Part shown: positions 1-12,562 of the stretch, one piece after another | Numbering within the stretch: the first letter of the stretch is position 1 | How the letters are laid out: each line of letters starts with the position of its first letter | Source: Lojkania enalia | Lineage: Eukaryota > Ascomycota > Dothideomycetes > Pleosporales | Assembly: GCA_010094045.1 (NCBI GenBank) | Contig: ML986606.1 | Span: 289,010 to 342,019, forward strand | Direction of reading: 5' to 3' | Length of the DNA stretch: 53,010 nt | Notes under the pieces: generated by a model | Told to the model about the DNA's origin: nothing | The model's database searches: none | The model's input: the letters and a program-made list of their open reading frames with translations, nothing else | Program-made: the position numbers and the translations under genes

Positions 1-3000
1 CTAGTAATATAATCTACTCCTAACCTTTAATAATATTTAATATAGCTACTTAAGTTATTATTTAGATAATATAGGACTAGACTAATTTAGTATTAATTCG
101 GGGGTGAAGTTAATACGGTCTAAATAGGACTCTCGACTAGTTATTAGTTTAAGCTACTTTTAAGTTTTCTACATCTTATTTATAACGACTAAGGATATCT
201 ACTCTAGTATTATTCTTACCTAGAGTATACTTAATTCGGAACTAATACTAAGCTAATTCCTCGGTCTAATAAACTTAATAAGTATTAAGTACCTTTATAG
301 TTATAAAATATTCGAGTAAGCGATAATTAGTATATATTAGAATTCTAGTAGCTACTAAAGTAAGTTCTACCTTCTATTATTTAAACGCAGTAACAATTGC
401 GAATAGTTTCTTATTATAAATCTCCTAGTTTAGTTCTAAACTGGATAGAACCTTACTATAAAATACTATAGGGTACTATTTTCCGTTAGAATGTTTCTAT
501 AATAGTACTCCTATAACTACTCTATTAGAGGTATTAGTTTCCATTTTTATTTCTAACATAGGGTTAAAGTAGTAGAGTATAGATATGCTTAATAGGGCTA
601 ACTTTAATTTCTTAAAGGTAATATCACATTCTAAAATCTATATAAAAGGGGTTATAGGGTTCTATAGTATAATAATTAGCTTTATAACACGCGAGAATTC
701 CGGTATAAACTGTCGATAGAATCTAGTAAAATCTAAGAAGGATTTCACACCCGTTATAGTAGTAGATAGCTACTAGTTGCGTAGTACTTCTACCTTCTTT
801 AAGTTAACCTTAAAACCTTTATTTAAGAAGATATAGCTAAGATATTTAGTTTAGGTAATATAGAATTCGCTCTTTATAATATTAACTTATAACCCTACTT
901 AATATAATCTCTTAAGAACTTTCTTAACGTAGATAGCGTATATTACCATATCTTCTAAATAGATAAGGATGTCGTCTAGATAAGCGATATAGAAGTTATC
1001 TAAGTAGTTAATTAGTATATTATTTATATAGCGCTAGTAAGTTACTAGGCTATTATATAATCTAAAAGGTAGAACTTTATACTTGTAGGTTCTATATTAA
1101 GTCTAAAAGGTAGTATATTCCTTAAAACTAGAATCTATTCTAATCTTATTAAAGGCTGCGCAAATATTAAACTTAATAAAGATTACTACTTTAGTAAGCC
1201 TAGATAAGAGTTTATCTATATATAGTATTAGATATACATCTTTATAGGTAAGAGTATTAAGTTTATAATAATCTATATAGATATATAGGTCGCTATTAAG
1301 TTTACGGACGTAAAGGATTAGAGATATAAAGAGGCTCTAACTCTACTTAATATACCTATACCGTAGATTATCTATAATATACTTCTTAGTTACCTCCAGC
1401 TCTTTAATATTCTACTTATACAACAGGCTATAACTATTAGAAAGGGGTTCTATAAGAATAATCTTATAATTATAAGGGTAGTATTCTAGCAATTAATAAG
1501 CCGCAGTTTTACTAAATATATCTTAATATCTATAGTATTTAGATAGTAATCGGAGATTTACTAGTATTTTATTTTCAGCCTTATCTTCTAGCTCTAGGGC
1601 TTATTTATCTTTAATCAGCCACTCGATTTCGTATAGAGATATAGAGAAAAACTTGTTCTCTTTCCTCTTTATATTAAAGTAGAAAGTATTAGCTAAGATA
1701 AGAGTAATAATAGGAGAATAGACTTTCTTTAAATTAAGTTTAGACTTTATTATATACAGGCGTATAGGAGTTCTAAGCTTATTTAAACTATAGGCTATAA
1801 GAGACTAATATAGTTTTAGTAGTCTTAATAAACCCTTAATATAATAGATAGTCGGACTACAGGACTACTAATACTAGTTCTTTTCTTATAAAGCGTTACG
1901 TTGCTAGATATCTAGCTCTACCTCCTTATCGCGTGCTAGCTAAGTTAATTATATAAGAAGAGGAGGTAAAGGATTATAAATAGCAGAATACTTAGAGAGC
2001 TATATAATCTAATTTTTATCTGTATCTAGCTGGAGTTGAAAATAATATAACTATTTAATACTAATAATATAATCCTAAATACCTAGATTTATAATAATAA
2101 ATAGATAGTTTTAGATAGTTCTTCTATTAATTCGCAGGTATAAGTAGATATACTAATTAACTAGGGTTTAGATTTAGTCCTAAAAACCTTTAATAGTAAT
2201 TTTAAAGGGTAAACGCTATATTAATATATATAAGACTTAGGAGAGTAATCTAGCTACTATAAAATTAAGGAATAGAAAGTTTTAGGCGCTAGTATTAATA
2301 AGGGCGTTTAATTGTATACTAACGCCTTTTAAATATAGAATAGTAGAGATTTAAAAGTACTTTCTTCTAAATAAATACGATAAATCGATATTTAATAAAT
2401 TATACTTACTTAAGCCTAGAATAGAGAGTTTTCCTAGGCGTCTCTATTTCCCACCTAAGAACTATCTAGGTGGTACTTATTTGCGTCTAGAAACTCTTCT
2501 TCTTTAATCTTCTCTTATTTAACTTCTATCTCTTATACTTTAAAGACTATATATTCGTTTATAAAGTATCCTAGTTTACTATAGTTATAGTAATTACCTA
2601 GGGTCGTATACCTTTTAAATGTAAGAGTCTTACTAGATTATTAGGAAGCGATTATAGTAGAACGAGGTGTTAATACTAGGGTAGATTAGGGTAGTATTAG
2701 ATTATAAATTACCTTAGATAAACTCTTAGAAGCCTTCTAGTACTAATCTAAATTTATTTTAGCTACAACCTATAGGCTAATAGTTTATTCTAGAAGGTTA
2801 AGAATACTCCTCCTTTCTATATTATAGGCTATTAAGTAGACGACTATAGTATTAAAGGAGCCTTTCTATATAAGCTTAAAGCTAAGGTTTAGTATCCTTA
2901 GGCTGGGGAGAATCTTATCCTATAGGTAGAAGAACTACTTAGATTGGGGTATAGATCCTCTAATAGCTGTACTAATAAAGTAAGCTTTAAAAGTTAGGAA

Positions 3001-3500
3001 CACTTCTCTCTTATTTATCCTTAGGACCTAAAACGCCTGTTACGCCTCTATCTCTTTATTATCTATAATAAAATACGATTGTAGAAGTAAAATTATTTCT
3101 TTAGTATTCTTAAACTGATACTAGTCTAATTCAGCTAGGTATTTTAGCTCTAGATACCCTTTCGTAGTACTAGAGGTATATCTCTATACTAATACTATAC
3201 GTACACGTTCTATTAGATAGTAATCTATATTAATCTTAAGTCGGTCTAGGATTAAGGCTTACTATTATTTAAATATAAGTTCGCTACTATCTATAAGGCT
3301 TTTAATCTTAGGCGTACGTTTAGTAAGGTAGGCTTAAGGGGGCTTAAAAGTGGCTGAGAGGTTTTTTACTAGGGGAGTTGTAAAAGTTTCTTAACGCATT
3401 ATTAGTTCTGATTCGGTAGTTTATAGAGGTTAATTAGAACTAACAGTTCTCTATTATATTAAATATATAATCTCCTCTTATAAAATTATAATTTATTTCT
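1..3500 (-). pseudogene. Gypsy-A gag-pol relic (gag, zinc knuckle, protease region, reverse transcriptase)
   Basis: Minus-strand reading frames broken by many TAA/TAG codons. Two landmarks fix the identity. First, a gag-type CCHC zinc knuckle at 2551-2592 keeps the C-x2-C-x4-H-x4-C spacing, but all four ligands now read Tyr, as C-to-T change on either strand of TGY and CAY would give. Second, the reverse-transcriptase catalytic box reads AYLDDILIY at 959-985, with both catalytic Asp retained. The same order is seen in the plus-strand copy (knuckle 21051-21092, RT box 30282-30308). It cannot encode protein. Exact gag and pol limits cannot be set because of the stops. Confidence 0.85.
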
Positions 3501-4008
3501 TAAGGGTTTATTTACTCTAATTTCCCTCTAAATTAAATAGGTTCTTTATTATAGGCCTTATAGAGAGGGGTCCGCCTGTTACAGGGCCCCCTATAGGAGG
3601 TAATGGTTGTTCTACATATATAGATAGAAGCTTACTCTTACTATAACTTATATGTGTATCGGTTCTAGTACGGGAATTAGAAGGTGAATTATAGTTAGAT
3701 ATCGGCGGTTGCCTCTACTTCTAATAGGTTATTAGTAGTCTTTGAGTTTCTACCTAAGCGTACTCTATATAGCTTTTCTAAAGGCAATTCTAATCGTAGG
3801 GGATAGGAAATTCTAAATTTAAAGGCTTTAGTTAATAAAAAGTTTCTAAGATCCTATCTAGATAACTAAATAATTTAATATAATAGTATATAAGTATTAT
3901 AACCTAAATTAAATTAGGCGTATCTTAGACTTAGACGTATTTAAATAAATAATCGATACGATATTATTAAAGAGGCTGTTACTAGTAGTATTAAGTTCTT
4001 CTATATAA

Positions 4009-4287
4009 TATAATAGCGTAAATAAGATAATAGGTCCGAATACAGCACAAATCTACTTAGAGGTATATAGGAGTATATAGGGGATTAGGGACCTAGGAAT
4101 TCTATTAACACCTATAGGCCTTGTATAAAAGGATATAGAAGAACTATTAAGCTACTTATAAGGGAGTGTACAACTATATACGGAAGGGAAAAGGGGTAGA
4201 ACTGGGGGTAGAATAAGATAAGTAAAAAGCTTTAGGATAAGATTATATATAAAGCTTTTCGTAGAACGATTTCTTTATATTATTACA
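4009..4287 (-). repeat. Gypsy-A 5' LTR of copy 1 (279 bp)
   Basis: One of six copies of a 279-280 bp sequence. On the plus strand it starts TATAATAGC and ends ATTATTACA, so read on the minus strand the terminal TGTAAT of an LTR survives at this end, while the other end has been changed to TA by RIP. The following five bases (4288-4292, tatat) would be its target-site duplication, whose partner lies beyond the window. Confidence 0.9.
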
Positions 4288-5279
4288 TATATTAGACTGC
4301 TATTTATAGTTCGAGATGGCTCTAGAGGACTAGAAACTCCTCCTTATAGTAGGAGGGGATTTATAAATATATTAGTAGTAAGTACTCTATTAGTATTAGA
4401 TACGATTTATATAGGGTTGTACTTTTTATTTTACGAGGTATAATACTCGTATTTTTTTAATCTTAGAAACTAAAAGGTAAATATTATATACTACCTACAG
4501 GCGAGTATATATATAGTTTAAAGGTAAATAACCTAGAAGGCTTTTAAAAAGGTTTTAGAAGATAGGTAGAGTAGTATATTAATTAATTTTTTCTATAAGG
4601 TGTTAATAATACTTTAATAATTAACGGTTTTAGAGACGTATAATAATATATATAGAGTAGAAGTTATTATTTAGTTAAGAAAGCTTAGTTAATAATAATC
4701 TAGTAATATACTAAGGCTAGTAAATACTTATTACTATATACGACGAAATTGTAATATTAATAAACTATTATAATAGTAGTTACTAGCTAATATATAGGTT
4801 AATTATACTTACTGTAAAAACCTTACTTAATATTATATTAATATATAAATATATTTCTATAAACAACTATATATATTAGTTTTTACTAATAAATACCTTC
4901 TTAAAGAAATTTCTTTATACTAGAATCTATCTGTAACAGCTCTAATTCCCTCCTAAACTAGTATAGATAGGGACTATCAGCCTATAAAAAGGGGGGTAGT
5001 ATAATAATGCGAAGAAATCGTTCTACGAAAAGCTTTATATATAATCTTATCTTAAAAGCTTTTTACTTATCTTATTCTACCCCCAGCTCCGCCCCTTTTC
5101 CTATCTATATATAGTTGTATACTCCTTTATAAGTAGTTTAGTAGTTCTTCTATATCCTTTTATATAAGGCCTATAGGTGTTAATAGAATTCCTAGGTCTC
5201 TAAACCCCTACGTACTCCTATATACCTCTAAGTAGATTTATACTGTATTTAGACCTATTATCTTACCTATACTATTATA
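4288..5279 (+). mobile_element. Gypsy-A copy 2, 3' end fragment (3' noncoding region, polypurine tract, 3' LTR)
   Basis: Matches, with transitions only at the points checked, the 3' noncoding region of the full-length copy (about 35200-35912) and the reverse complement of 50461-51180. A polypurine tract of five A, six G and TAG lies at 4986-4999, directly before the LTR at 5000. Homology begins exactly at 4288, where copy 1 starts on the opposite strand, so the rest of this copy is probably beyond the left edge, split off by the insertion of copy 1. Confidence 0.85.
5000..5279 (+). repeat. Gypsy-A 3' LTR of copy 2
   Basis: 280 bp, beginning TATAATAATGCGAAG and ending ACTATTATA, preceded by the polypurine tract that primes plus-strand synthesis. 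It lies in the same orientation as the LTRs at 17145 and 35913. Confidence 0.9.
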
Positions 5280-5284
5280 CTAGA

Positions 5285-6668
5285 TAAGTAAATATACTAT
5301 CTTATTAACTTTTTTAACTATTCTAGTAATATATTTTTATAATATATTAAAATACTATAAATTTAATATATATCTTTAATTAAATAGTATTTATAGTATT
5401 CTTCTTATATATATATAAATTATATCTAGTCTTTTTATAGTAACTATAGTATATAGAAACCTATTAACTTATACCTAATCGCGTCTTACCTTAATATATT
5501 TTATCTTCTAACTACTACTCAACTACTATTTAAGTAATAATCTCCTCTTCCTCTACTTTTAATAAGGTGTTTTACTTCTAAATCTACTTCTTTTTATACT
5601 ATTTACATATTATAGTAGTTTTATTTACTTTCTTAAAACTGGTAATTTAACCCTTTAATAATATAGCTAAATAAAATATTATCTTAGTACCTTTTTTAAG
5701 CTAATTAACTACTATAATAATAGAAGTAAGTAATAAACTTTTATACCTTTAAATTTAATCGTAAATTAATATTAATTAAACTTTAAATTCGCGCTAGTTA
5801 CTTAGTATTTTAGCTTCTTATATAAGAACTTTTAGCGTAGGTAGTATTAGCATATAAAACTTTATATTAAATTTTAATATTACTACTTTTAGATTATATA
5901 GAACTAAATTAGCCCCTTAAAAGCTTACACGGATATTATCCTTTATAATTAATTACTAGTAGATAGTATAAAAAGCTAGAAGAAACTTAAGTTTTATAAT
6001 ATAATTAATATAGTTGCGGATTGGACTTTTAATCTAACTACTATATACTTACTTTAATAGTAAAAAGTAATCTATATTAAAAAGCTATAAGAGGTATAAT
6101 AAATATAACAGTATATAAAGAGTATAGATTTTATTCTCTTTATAAATTGTCTAGAATTTAAGCGAGTTATAGTTTTTATAGTTATTAAAAATAAGTAGTT
6201 ACTATATACCTACTTAATAGTTCTTTATATATATAATAAAGTATTTTAACTATTTAAATCTAAGATTATTAGTTGTTCATCTATTATTATTTAGTCTAAT
6301 AGCCTAATTTTTAGATATATTATTACCCTTATATTAGGTAGAAAGGTAGTATTAGCTAGTAAAGATAATAAAAGGCGGAATTACCTACCTAGTAGTATTA
6401 ATTCTCTAGATTACTATAACCTACTTATAATTCTCTAACTATATAACTTTTAGCTAATTATATCTTTCTAAATTAGTAATAACTAGCTTAGATAATATCT
6501 TACCTATTATAAAGCTAGCTTTATTAAAATTGTAGATATCTTTATTATAAATACTATATATAGCTTTTATATATACTATAAAATTAAATTAAACTCTAAT
6601 AATTTTAGAATCTTTGTATAAAGCTCTCTAATAATTATATAGTCGATTAAATCGTATTTTAAAACTAT
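5285..6668 (-). pseudogene. Pogo-D copy 1, C-terminal and catalytic part of a Fot1/pogo-type transposase
   Basis: Minus-strand relic of a Tc1/mariner-superfamily (pogo/Fot1) DDE transposase. Recognisable segments are YNFNKASF (family form YNFDETGF, containing the first catalytic Asp) around 6500-6533 and LLIFNNYKNYNSLKFQ (family LLILDGHxSHxSxEF, second Asp) near 6150-6200. The catalytic Asp codons have become Asn. The frame is interrupted at 6668 by Gypsy-B. Removing Gypsy-B and one ACTAT duplication joins this frame precisely to the N-terminal part at 15610. The left end near 5285 abuts a Gypsy-A LTR, and no terminal repeat was identified there. Confidence 0.75.
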
Positions 6669-6881
6669 TATAATAGGCTAGTATAATAGATTATAGTATA
6701 GTAATAATAAATAGAGTAGTAGAACTAAAATATTTATATATTTAGTTCTCTTAGAAAAGAGATAGTTAATAAAAAAGAGACGAATTACTACTATTATTAT
6801 AGAGTACGATTTAGCTATTTTAACCCTAGGTTAGATAACTCTATATTATTAACCCGTAATTTAAAGCTATAAGATATTATA
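6669..6881 (-). repeat. Gypsy-B 3' LTR (213 bp)
   Basis: Nearly identical to 15397-15609, with transition differences. Both LTRs begin TATAATAG and end TATTATA, consistent with original TGTAATA...TATTACA ends altered by RIP. Confidence 0.9.
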
Positions 6882-7457
6882 TTATCTCTCTTCTTAGAAG
6901 GCTATTATTATAATAGCTTATAGAGGATAAATATTGCTAGAATAGACTAGTAGAGCTACCCTAAAATAGGTACTATTATAAAATCTAGAGTTTCTTCTAG
7001 GTTAAGTAGTATATTATTACTACTACTTTTACCTTTACTTAGTAAGGTTAACCCTTAAAAAATCTTCAATTATTTGCTATCTAGAGTAGTATAAGTAAAT
7101 AGTACTAGTAGAGTAAATACTAATTATAAAAATACTACTCTTTCTATCTATTCTACTTCTTTAATTCTTATACTTCTTTAACTACTTTAATAAGTATAAT
7201 TCTCTTAGTTTTTAACTATATATTTAGTATAGTTGTTATAACTCTATATAGGATATAATAGAGTATATTATAGTTAATAAGAGCTAGTAGATATATATAC
7301 TTACTGCCCGTGCTACCTATCGCCCATTTTTCTATTCTTACTATACTCCTCTATATATATCTATCTTATACTCTTCTTAGTACTTTTCTAGTTTATAAAA
7401 AGCTAATTTATATCTAATAGGTCTATAGCGCGTAATATAATACTTACTCTAGTTTAG

Positions 7458-8180
7458 AAGTACTATATTAAGAAGGCTAAGAGTAAGAAGCTTTATACTA
7501 TCTACTATCTTTACTATCTAAAACGTCTAACTCGCGATAAACTATATAAAGTAAATAGTAACTATAAATTTACTTCTTTAGACCTACTTATAGTAGAATA
7601 TCTCTATAAAGGTATTTAATATAATATTTATTTCTACTACTTTAAAAAAAATAATAAAAATTATTTTAAAGTATATTCTAGACTAATATAGTATATTCTA
7701 ACCTTCTTATAGCTAATATATCTATAGCTAGACCTATCTATACTAGAGTATATTATAAAGGTTAATTAAGCTATTAAAGCTTTTATTACCGCCTATATTA
7801 GTAGTAATAAGATCTAACTAGCTTAAAGGGTCCAAAATACTATTTAAATAGTAGTTAAGTAGATTTAAATATATATTCTAACCCTTTTTTATATATTCTA
7901 GTACTAATAGTAATATTTAGGCTTAGTAAGAAAGATTTTAACTTCCTATTTACCTATAATAGTAAGAATAGAAAAACTTTATCTAGAATTAAACTTACTA
8001 GCTAAAACTATACTAAGATTAGTATAATACGTAAGTATAAGGTTAAGAAAGATCTTCTTAATATAGATAATAATAAATATACTAAAGTAAAGGAAATAAA
8101 GTCTTCTATAAGTTAATCTAGACTATATTATACTATATTATTCTATACTAATACTTTTAGCCTATTCGCTCTATTAAAAA
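7458..8180 (+). pseudogene. Possible antisense reading frame in the 3' region of Gypsy-B, not recognised
   Basis: Opposite to gag-pol, the plus-strand frame beginning at 7458 (KYYIKKAKSKKLYTIYYL) is open for about 55 codons. It then continues with only scattered TAA/TAG codons at a density like that of the genuine but RIP-hit transposase frames, while other frames are denser in stops. It lies in the 1.7 kb between the integrase end and the 3' LTR, where some gypsy-like elements of plants carry an antisense gene. No motif was recognised and no start codon can be chosen. It may be chance in AT-rich sequence. Confidence 0.3.
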
Positions 8181-10668
8181 GGCTTAACTAAGTTATAGTA
8201 GGGGAAAAAATTGTAGTAAAGTATAAATATTAGTAGATAGTAGTTTTTTTAGATATTAATAGGTTCTCTAGTATTTCTATAGATATAATACTCTAGTTAA
8301 GTATCTTATAGCCTAGATTAGTACTATATTTAAAATAATATAATATTTCCGCCTTCTATATACTATTCTAGTTTATAATATACTATAATATAGTTCTTCT
8401 AATATTAATAGTAGGAATTACTACTTCTTATAATTACTAAAGAACCTATAATAATATATAAAGCTAACTTTATAGGTACTTATTCTTAAACCTTATTTAT
8501 ATAACTTTAGTTTAGTAATAGTACTATTAAATACTTATAAAAAACCTTAATTTAAGAAAAACTAGATAAAAGTAGCTATATTAACTAGAAAGTTTATATA
8601 AAGGTTATACTCTAAAATAATTTAACTATCCTTCTTCTTTTTTAAAAGTATCTACAGTCTTTAATAGATTTACTTAATCTCTTTAGTTTAATACTCTTCT
8701 TTTTCTAGAATACTTATAAAGTATTAGTACTAATATTTACTCCTAGCTCTTAACTATTCTTAGAGTCTAGATAATTCTTCTATTTAATTAAATATTTTTA
8801 TACTTTAATAGAGTTTTACTTTTACTTAATAATATAATTAATTTTATATATATTATTTCTAAATTAGTATAAAGTATTTTATATTAAGTTATCTAGATTC
8901 TAAATAGACTCTTTTAAGTTATATAGCTCTAGTAAAGATATATAAAATACTAGATAGATACTATTTAACTTTAAAAGATTAATCTAGTAGATTATAAGTA
9001 TTATAACTTTTATTATTATATTAGATCTAAAATACTTCTAATCTAATTTCTTTTTAGAATAGGTTAACTTAATATATTAATTTAATACTAGTACCTTATC
9101 TCCTACTACTAGAAATAAGTATATTCTCTTCTTATCTATATATTTCTTTTAATAAATTACTATAGTACTAATCTTCGCTTTATATTTACTTTATAATACT
9201 AGTACTTTAGCTACTATACCTCTTACTAAAGAAGCTTCTCCTTCTTCTAAAGGCTCGCCTAGCTAATTAGATTCTTAGGGATCTATACTATAATAAATAT
9301 AAAAAGGTAAGATAGTAGTAGTTATATAAATACTATTATTATATATAAACTCTATTATAAATAGTTAAACTATCTAATTATCTTACTCTAAATAGTAGAA
9401 ATAATATAAATACTACTTAAGCGTTTAGTTTTATCTTTCTATTAGCCTATTAGTTTCTAGATAATAGGTTAAACTAAAACCTTACTAAGATATTAAATAA
9501 TAGTAAAAGGTTTTCTAAGATTTTAACTTTATTAGAATATTACAGTTAAATATTATTAACTCTAAAATATTATATAGTTAGATAATATTATATATCTAGA
9601 TCTATATTAGATTTTCTATAGTTTAGGTAGAGATAGTAGAAATATAATAGGCTATTTTAGTTAATTAGTTAATAACAACTATAATTAAGTTATATATTTA
9701 ACTAAGAAATAGACTTAGAGGAAGTTCTATAATAAAATTAAACGTAACTTACTTCTATAATCTACTTAGTACGGGTAATAGTTATAATAGGCTATAAGAC
9801 TTATACTTAGAAGTTTTTACTCTTCTATATCTTAAATAATTCTAATAATAGGCTTTAATATTATCTCTTATACCTTTCTACTAAAATTAATATAATACTC
9901 TCTTATATATCTTTATCTATCCTCTATAACCTACTATAGAATAGTTATATACCTAATTAAGGGCGTTTTACCTCTCTTAGAACGTTATTAGCTCTATCTT
10001 CCCTTTATTACCTTCTTTAGCCTACTCTAGGCTATTATAGTATTCTTAGTCTAAGGAAGAGGTCTCTTCTACTTTTTAAATAGGAGAAAAACCTTTCTAA
10101 ATAGTTTATATATAGGTTACTACTACTAAAACTTTAAGGATTTTAGTACTATTATTCTAGTCTAAATTAGTTCTTTCTACCCTTTTTAGGCTAATTTTAG
10201 TATATATAGGTTTAATATATCTTATATTAGACTCCTTTAAAAGTATCTATACTTCCTTTATATAATCTAGTTAATATAATAGTCCGTTGGCTGGGTTAAG
10301 TTTACTAGACTAGTAGATAAGGTTATAATTATACTTAGTAAGCTTAAGATATAATTATATATATTAATAGACTAAAGTTTTTATTTTTATAAACTAATAA
10401 AGGTTATTATAATTTATATAAAAGTTAAACGTAACTTTTTATAGATACTAATACTAGTACTTTAAGTTTTCTACTATTATAAGTAGTTTCTAGTTATATA
10501 TATTATAGTTATACTCTATTATACTAAGCTTTCTTAAAAAGAAATTAATAGGTTACTATATTATCTTACCTACTTACTCTTCTATAAGCTGGCTAAGAAT
10601 TCCTAAAATAGCGCTTCTAGAAGTATTAACTTTAACCTTTATAAGCCGAGTTAGCTTATAATAAGCTA

Positions 10669-12562
10669 ATATAATCTACTACTAAGCGGTTAAAACTACT
10701 AAGTAGTTAGTAATCTACCTAATTTTAATTTTAAAGTAGAATATCTCTATAGTTATTAAAGTAATTAATTATATAATAATATCTATATAATTCTTACTAT
10801 TTAGTATTTTAATTAAAGCTATTTTATATATTTTAATATAATAGTCTAGCTTTTAACAGCACCTGCAGCGTTTTAGTTAATATAGTTAACTATAACTATT
10901 TAGGCCTTTTTATTCTATTTAACAGCCTTTTTATTCTATTTAACAGCCTTTTTATTCTATTTAACAGCCTTTTTATTATTACTTTACTAATTACAGCCTA
11001 TCTAATATAGAAATAGTACTTACACCCTTAATTACCTTATATTTACGCTCCTTATACTTTATAAGCATCGTATTTACCGTCTAGAGATCTCTATTCTCTA
11101 TCTTTAAAAACGACTACCTATATACTATAGATGTAATACTCTTTATAAAACTTATAAAACTTTTAAGTATTAATATTAGTAAGCTATCTTAATATTGTTC
11201 TATATACTATTATATATATTATATCTAGTACTCTACTTCTAAACGATTATATAGTATTTATAACTATTATTTAGTAGGTTCTAAGAGCGGTAGTATTAAA
11301 GTTTATAAAGCTTAGATATTGAGCTTTAAAATAATATAATCTAGATTAAATAGGACTAATTTAGACCTTCTAAAGCCTCTAGCTATATTTTTATTAGTAA
11401 TAGTATTATTAAAGGCCGCTTTAAATATAAATAGGAAGTCTTCTTTAGTTATATAGTTAATACGGTACTAAATTAAGCTTTTAATCTCCTTGCTATATAT
11501 ACGCTTTAATGGACCAAAATAGCCTATATTAAGTAGTTATAGAAGATAAGATAAGTATAAAAGTATATAAAGTATAATAATATTATATTCTTTATAATAA
11601 TTACGAAATTCGATAGAATTATAGCTATTATAGCCGTCTATAATAAGTAGTTAATAGGTACTAGTAGTACTAGCTTTAGTATATTTATTAAAGTACTTAA
11701 GCTACTTAAACCTATATTTAATAGACGTTTAGCTCTTCTTACTAATAGATAAAACCTACTAAGGCTTATCTATAATTAACTAGTATTAGGTATTATATTA
11801 TTATACGCTCTTAAGAATAATAAATAGTAGAACTAACTAGTTACACGTATTTACTACTATAATTACTATTATCTACTTAATATTACTAGGCTAGATAGAT
11901 TTAGGTATTTATCGCCTTTTAGTACTAGTAATAACTATTCTTAGGCTAATTTTACCTATTTAAAAGCTGGTCTCGTTAAAATTATATATATCTTTATTAA
12001 AGATGCTATATTTAACCTTAGTATTATATATAAGGTAGAACCAGTCTTAAATAACCTTAGAATCTTTATTTAGAGCTCTTTAGTAGTTATATTATCGATT
12101 AACGCGTAATTTAAGCTCTAAAACGCGTGAGATAAAGTAATTAGGCTAATTTTTACTAATAGGTTGCTAACCGTAATTAAAAAGCAGTTTATTAGCTATA
12201 TTTTATAGTATATTAAGATTAAGCTAAAACCTACGCATATCTATATTAAGTATATAATCTATAATCGATCTCTCCTCCAGCTTTATAAGATTCTTCGAAT
12301 TAGGGGTATAATCAGCCTTATAAGGTCTCCTATTATAGTACTCTTTTAAGGTAATATAGCTAACTTTAAACGCCTATACTACAGCTAAATTTAACTTAAA
12401 TTAATCTTATTTAAAAGCTTTATTTACTATAGTTATATTAGCTTTAGATAAGTATATTCTATTACGTAGTTATAGAGATATTACGAAAATTAATAGGGTA
12501 GTAGAGATTTTAGTAGGTTACTAACCGCTCGGTGGTTTTAACCGCTTAATAGTAGATTATAT
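10669..12562 (-). mobile_element. Pogo-C copy 1, Fot1/pogo-type DNA transposon inserted in Gypsy-B
   Basis: 1894 bp between TA duplications (10667-10668 and 12563-12564). The terminal inverted repeats begin ATATAATCTACTACTAAG and contain two GCGGTTAAAACTACTAA-type units. A minus-strand transposase relic matches the plus-strand copy at 21482-23333, including the region of the second catalytic Asp. It is 42 bp longer than that copy, which is fully explained by two extra units of a 21-bp tandem repeat at 10905-10977. Non-functional because of RIP stops. Confidence 0.88.
10905..10977. repeat. 21-bp tandem repeat, 3.5 units, within Pogo-C copy 1
   Basis: Unit CCTTTTTATTCTATTTAACAG starts at 10905, 10926, 10947 and 10968 (the last partial). 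The sister Pogo-C has a single unit plus a partial one. The two extra units add 42 bp, a whole number of codons. Confidence 0.93.

Larger units (their letters stand above)
1..4287 (-). mobile_element. Gypsy-A copy 1, 5' half of a Ty3/gypsy LTR retrotransposon, cut by the window edge
   Basis: On the minus strand it starts with a 5' LTR (4287 down to 4009), then a leader, gag and the first part of pol, leaving the window in the reverse-transcriptase region. The first internal bases match the start of the full-length copy at 17424 onwards, and differences are overwhelmingly C/T or G/A. It is the most useful reference in the window because none of the younger insertions found in the full-length copy is present here. 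Unoccupied target sites are at 3889-3890 (Pogo-A), 2895-2899 (solo LTR), 2162-2163 (Pogo-C) and 1472-1476 (Copia). It appears to have landed in the 3' noncoding part of another Gypsy-A copy that resumes at 4288. Confidence 0.9.

Noticed and set aside
4009..5279. A transposon with 280-bp terminal inverted repeats
   Set aside because: The repeats are Gypsy-A LTRs: the same 279-bp sequence flanks the complete element at 17145-36191 with 5-bp duplications and lies beside a polypurine tract.
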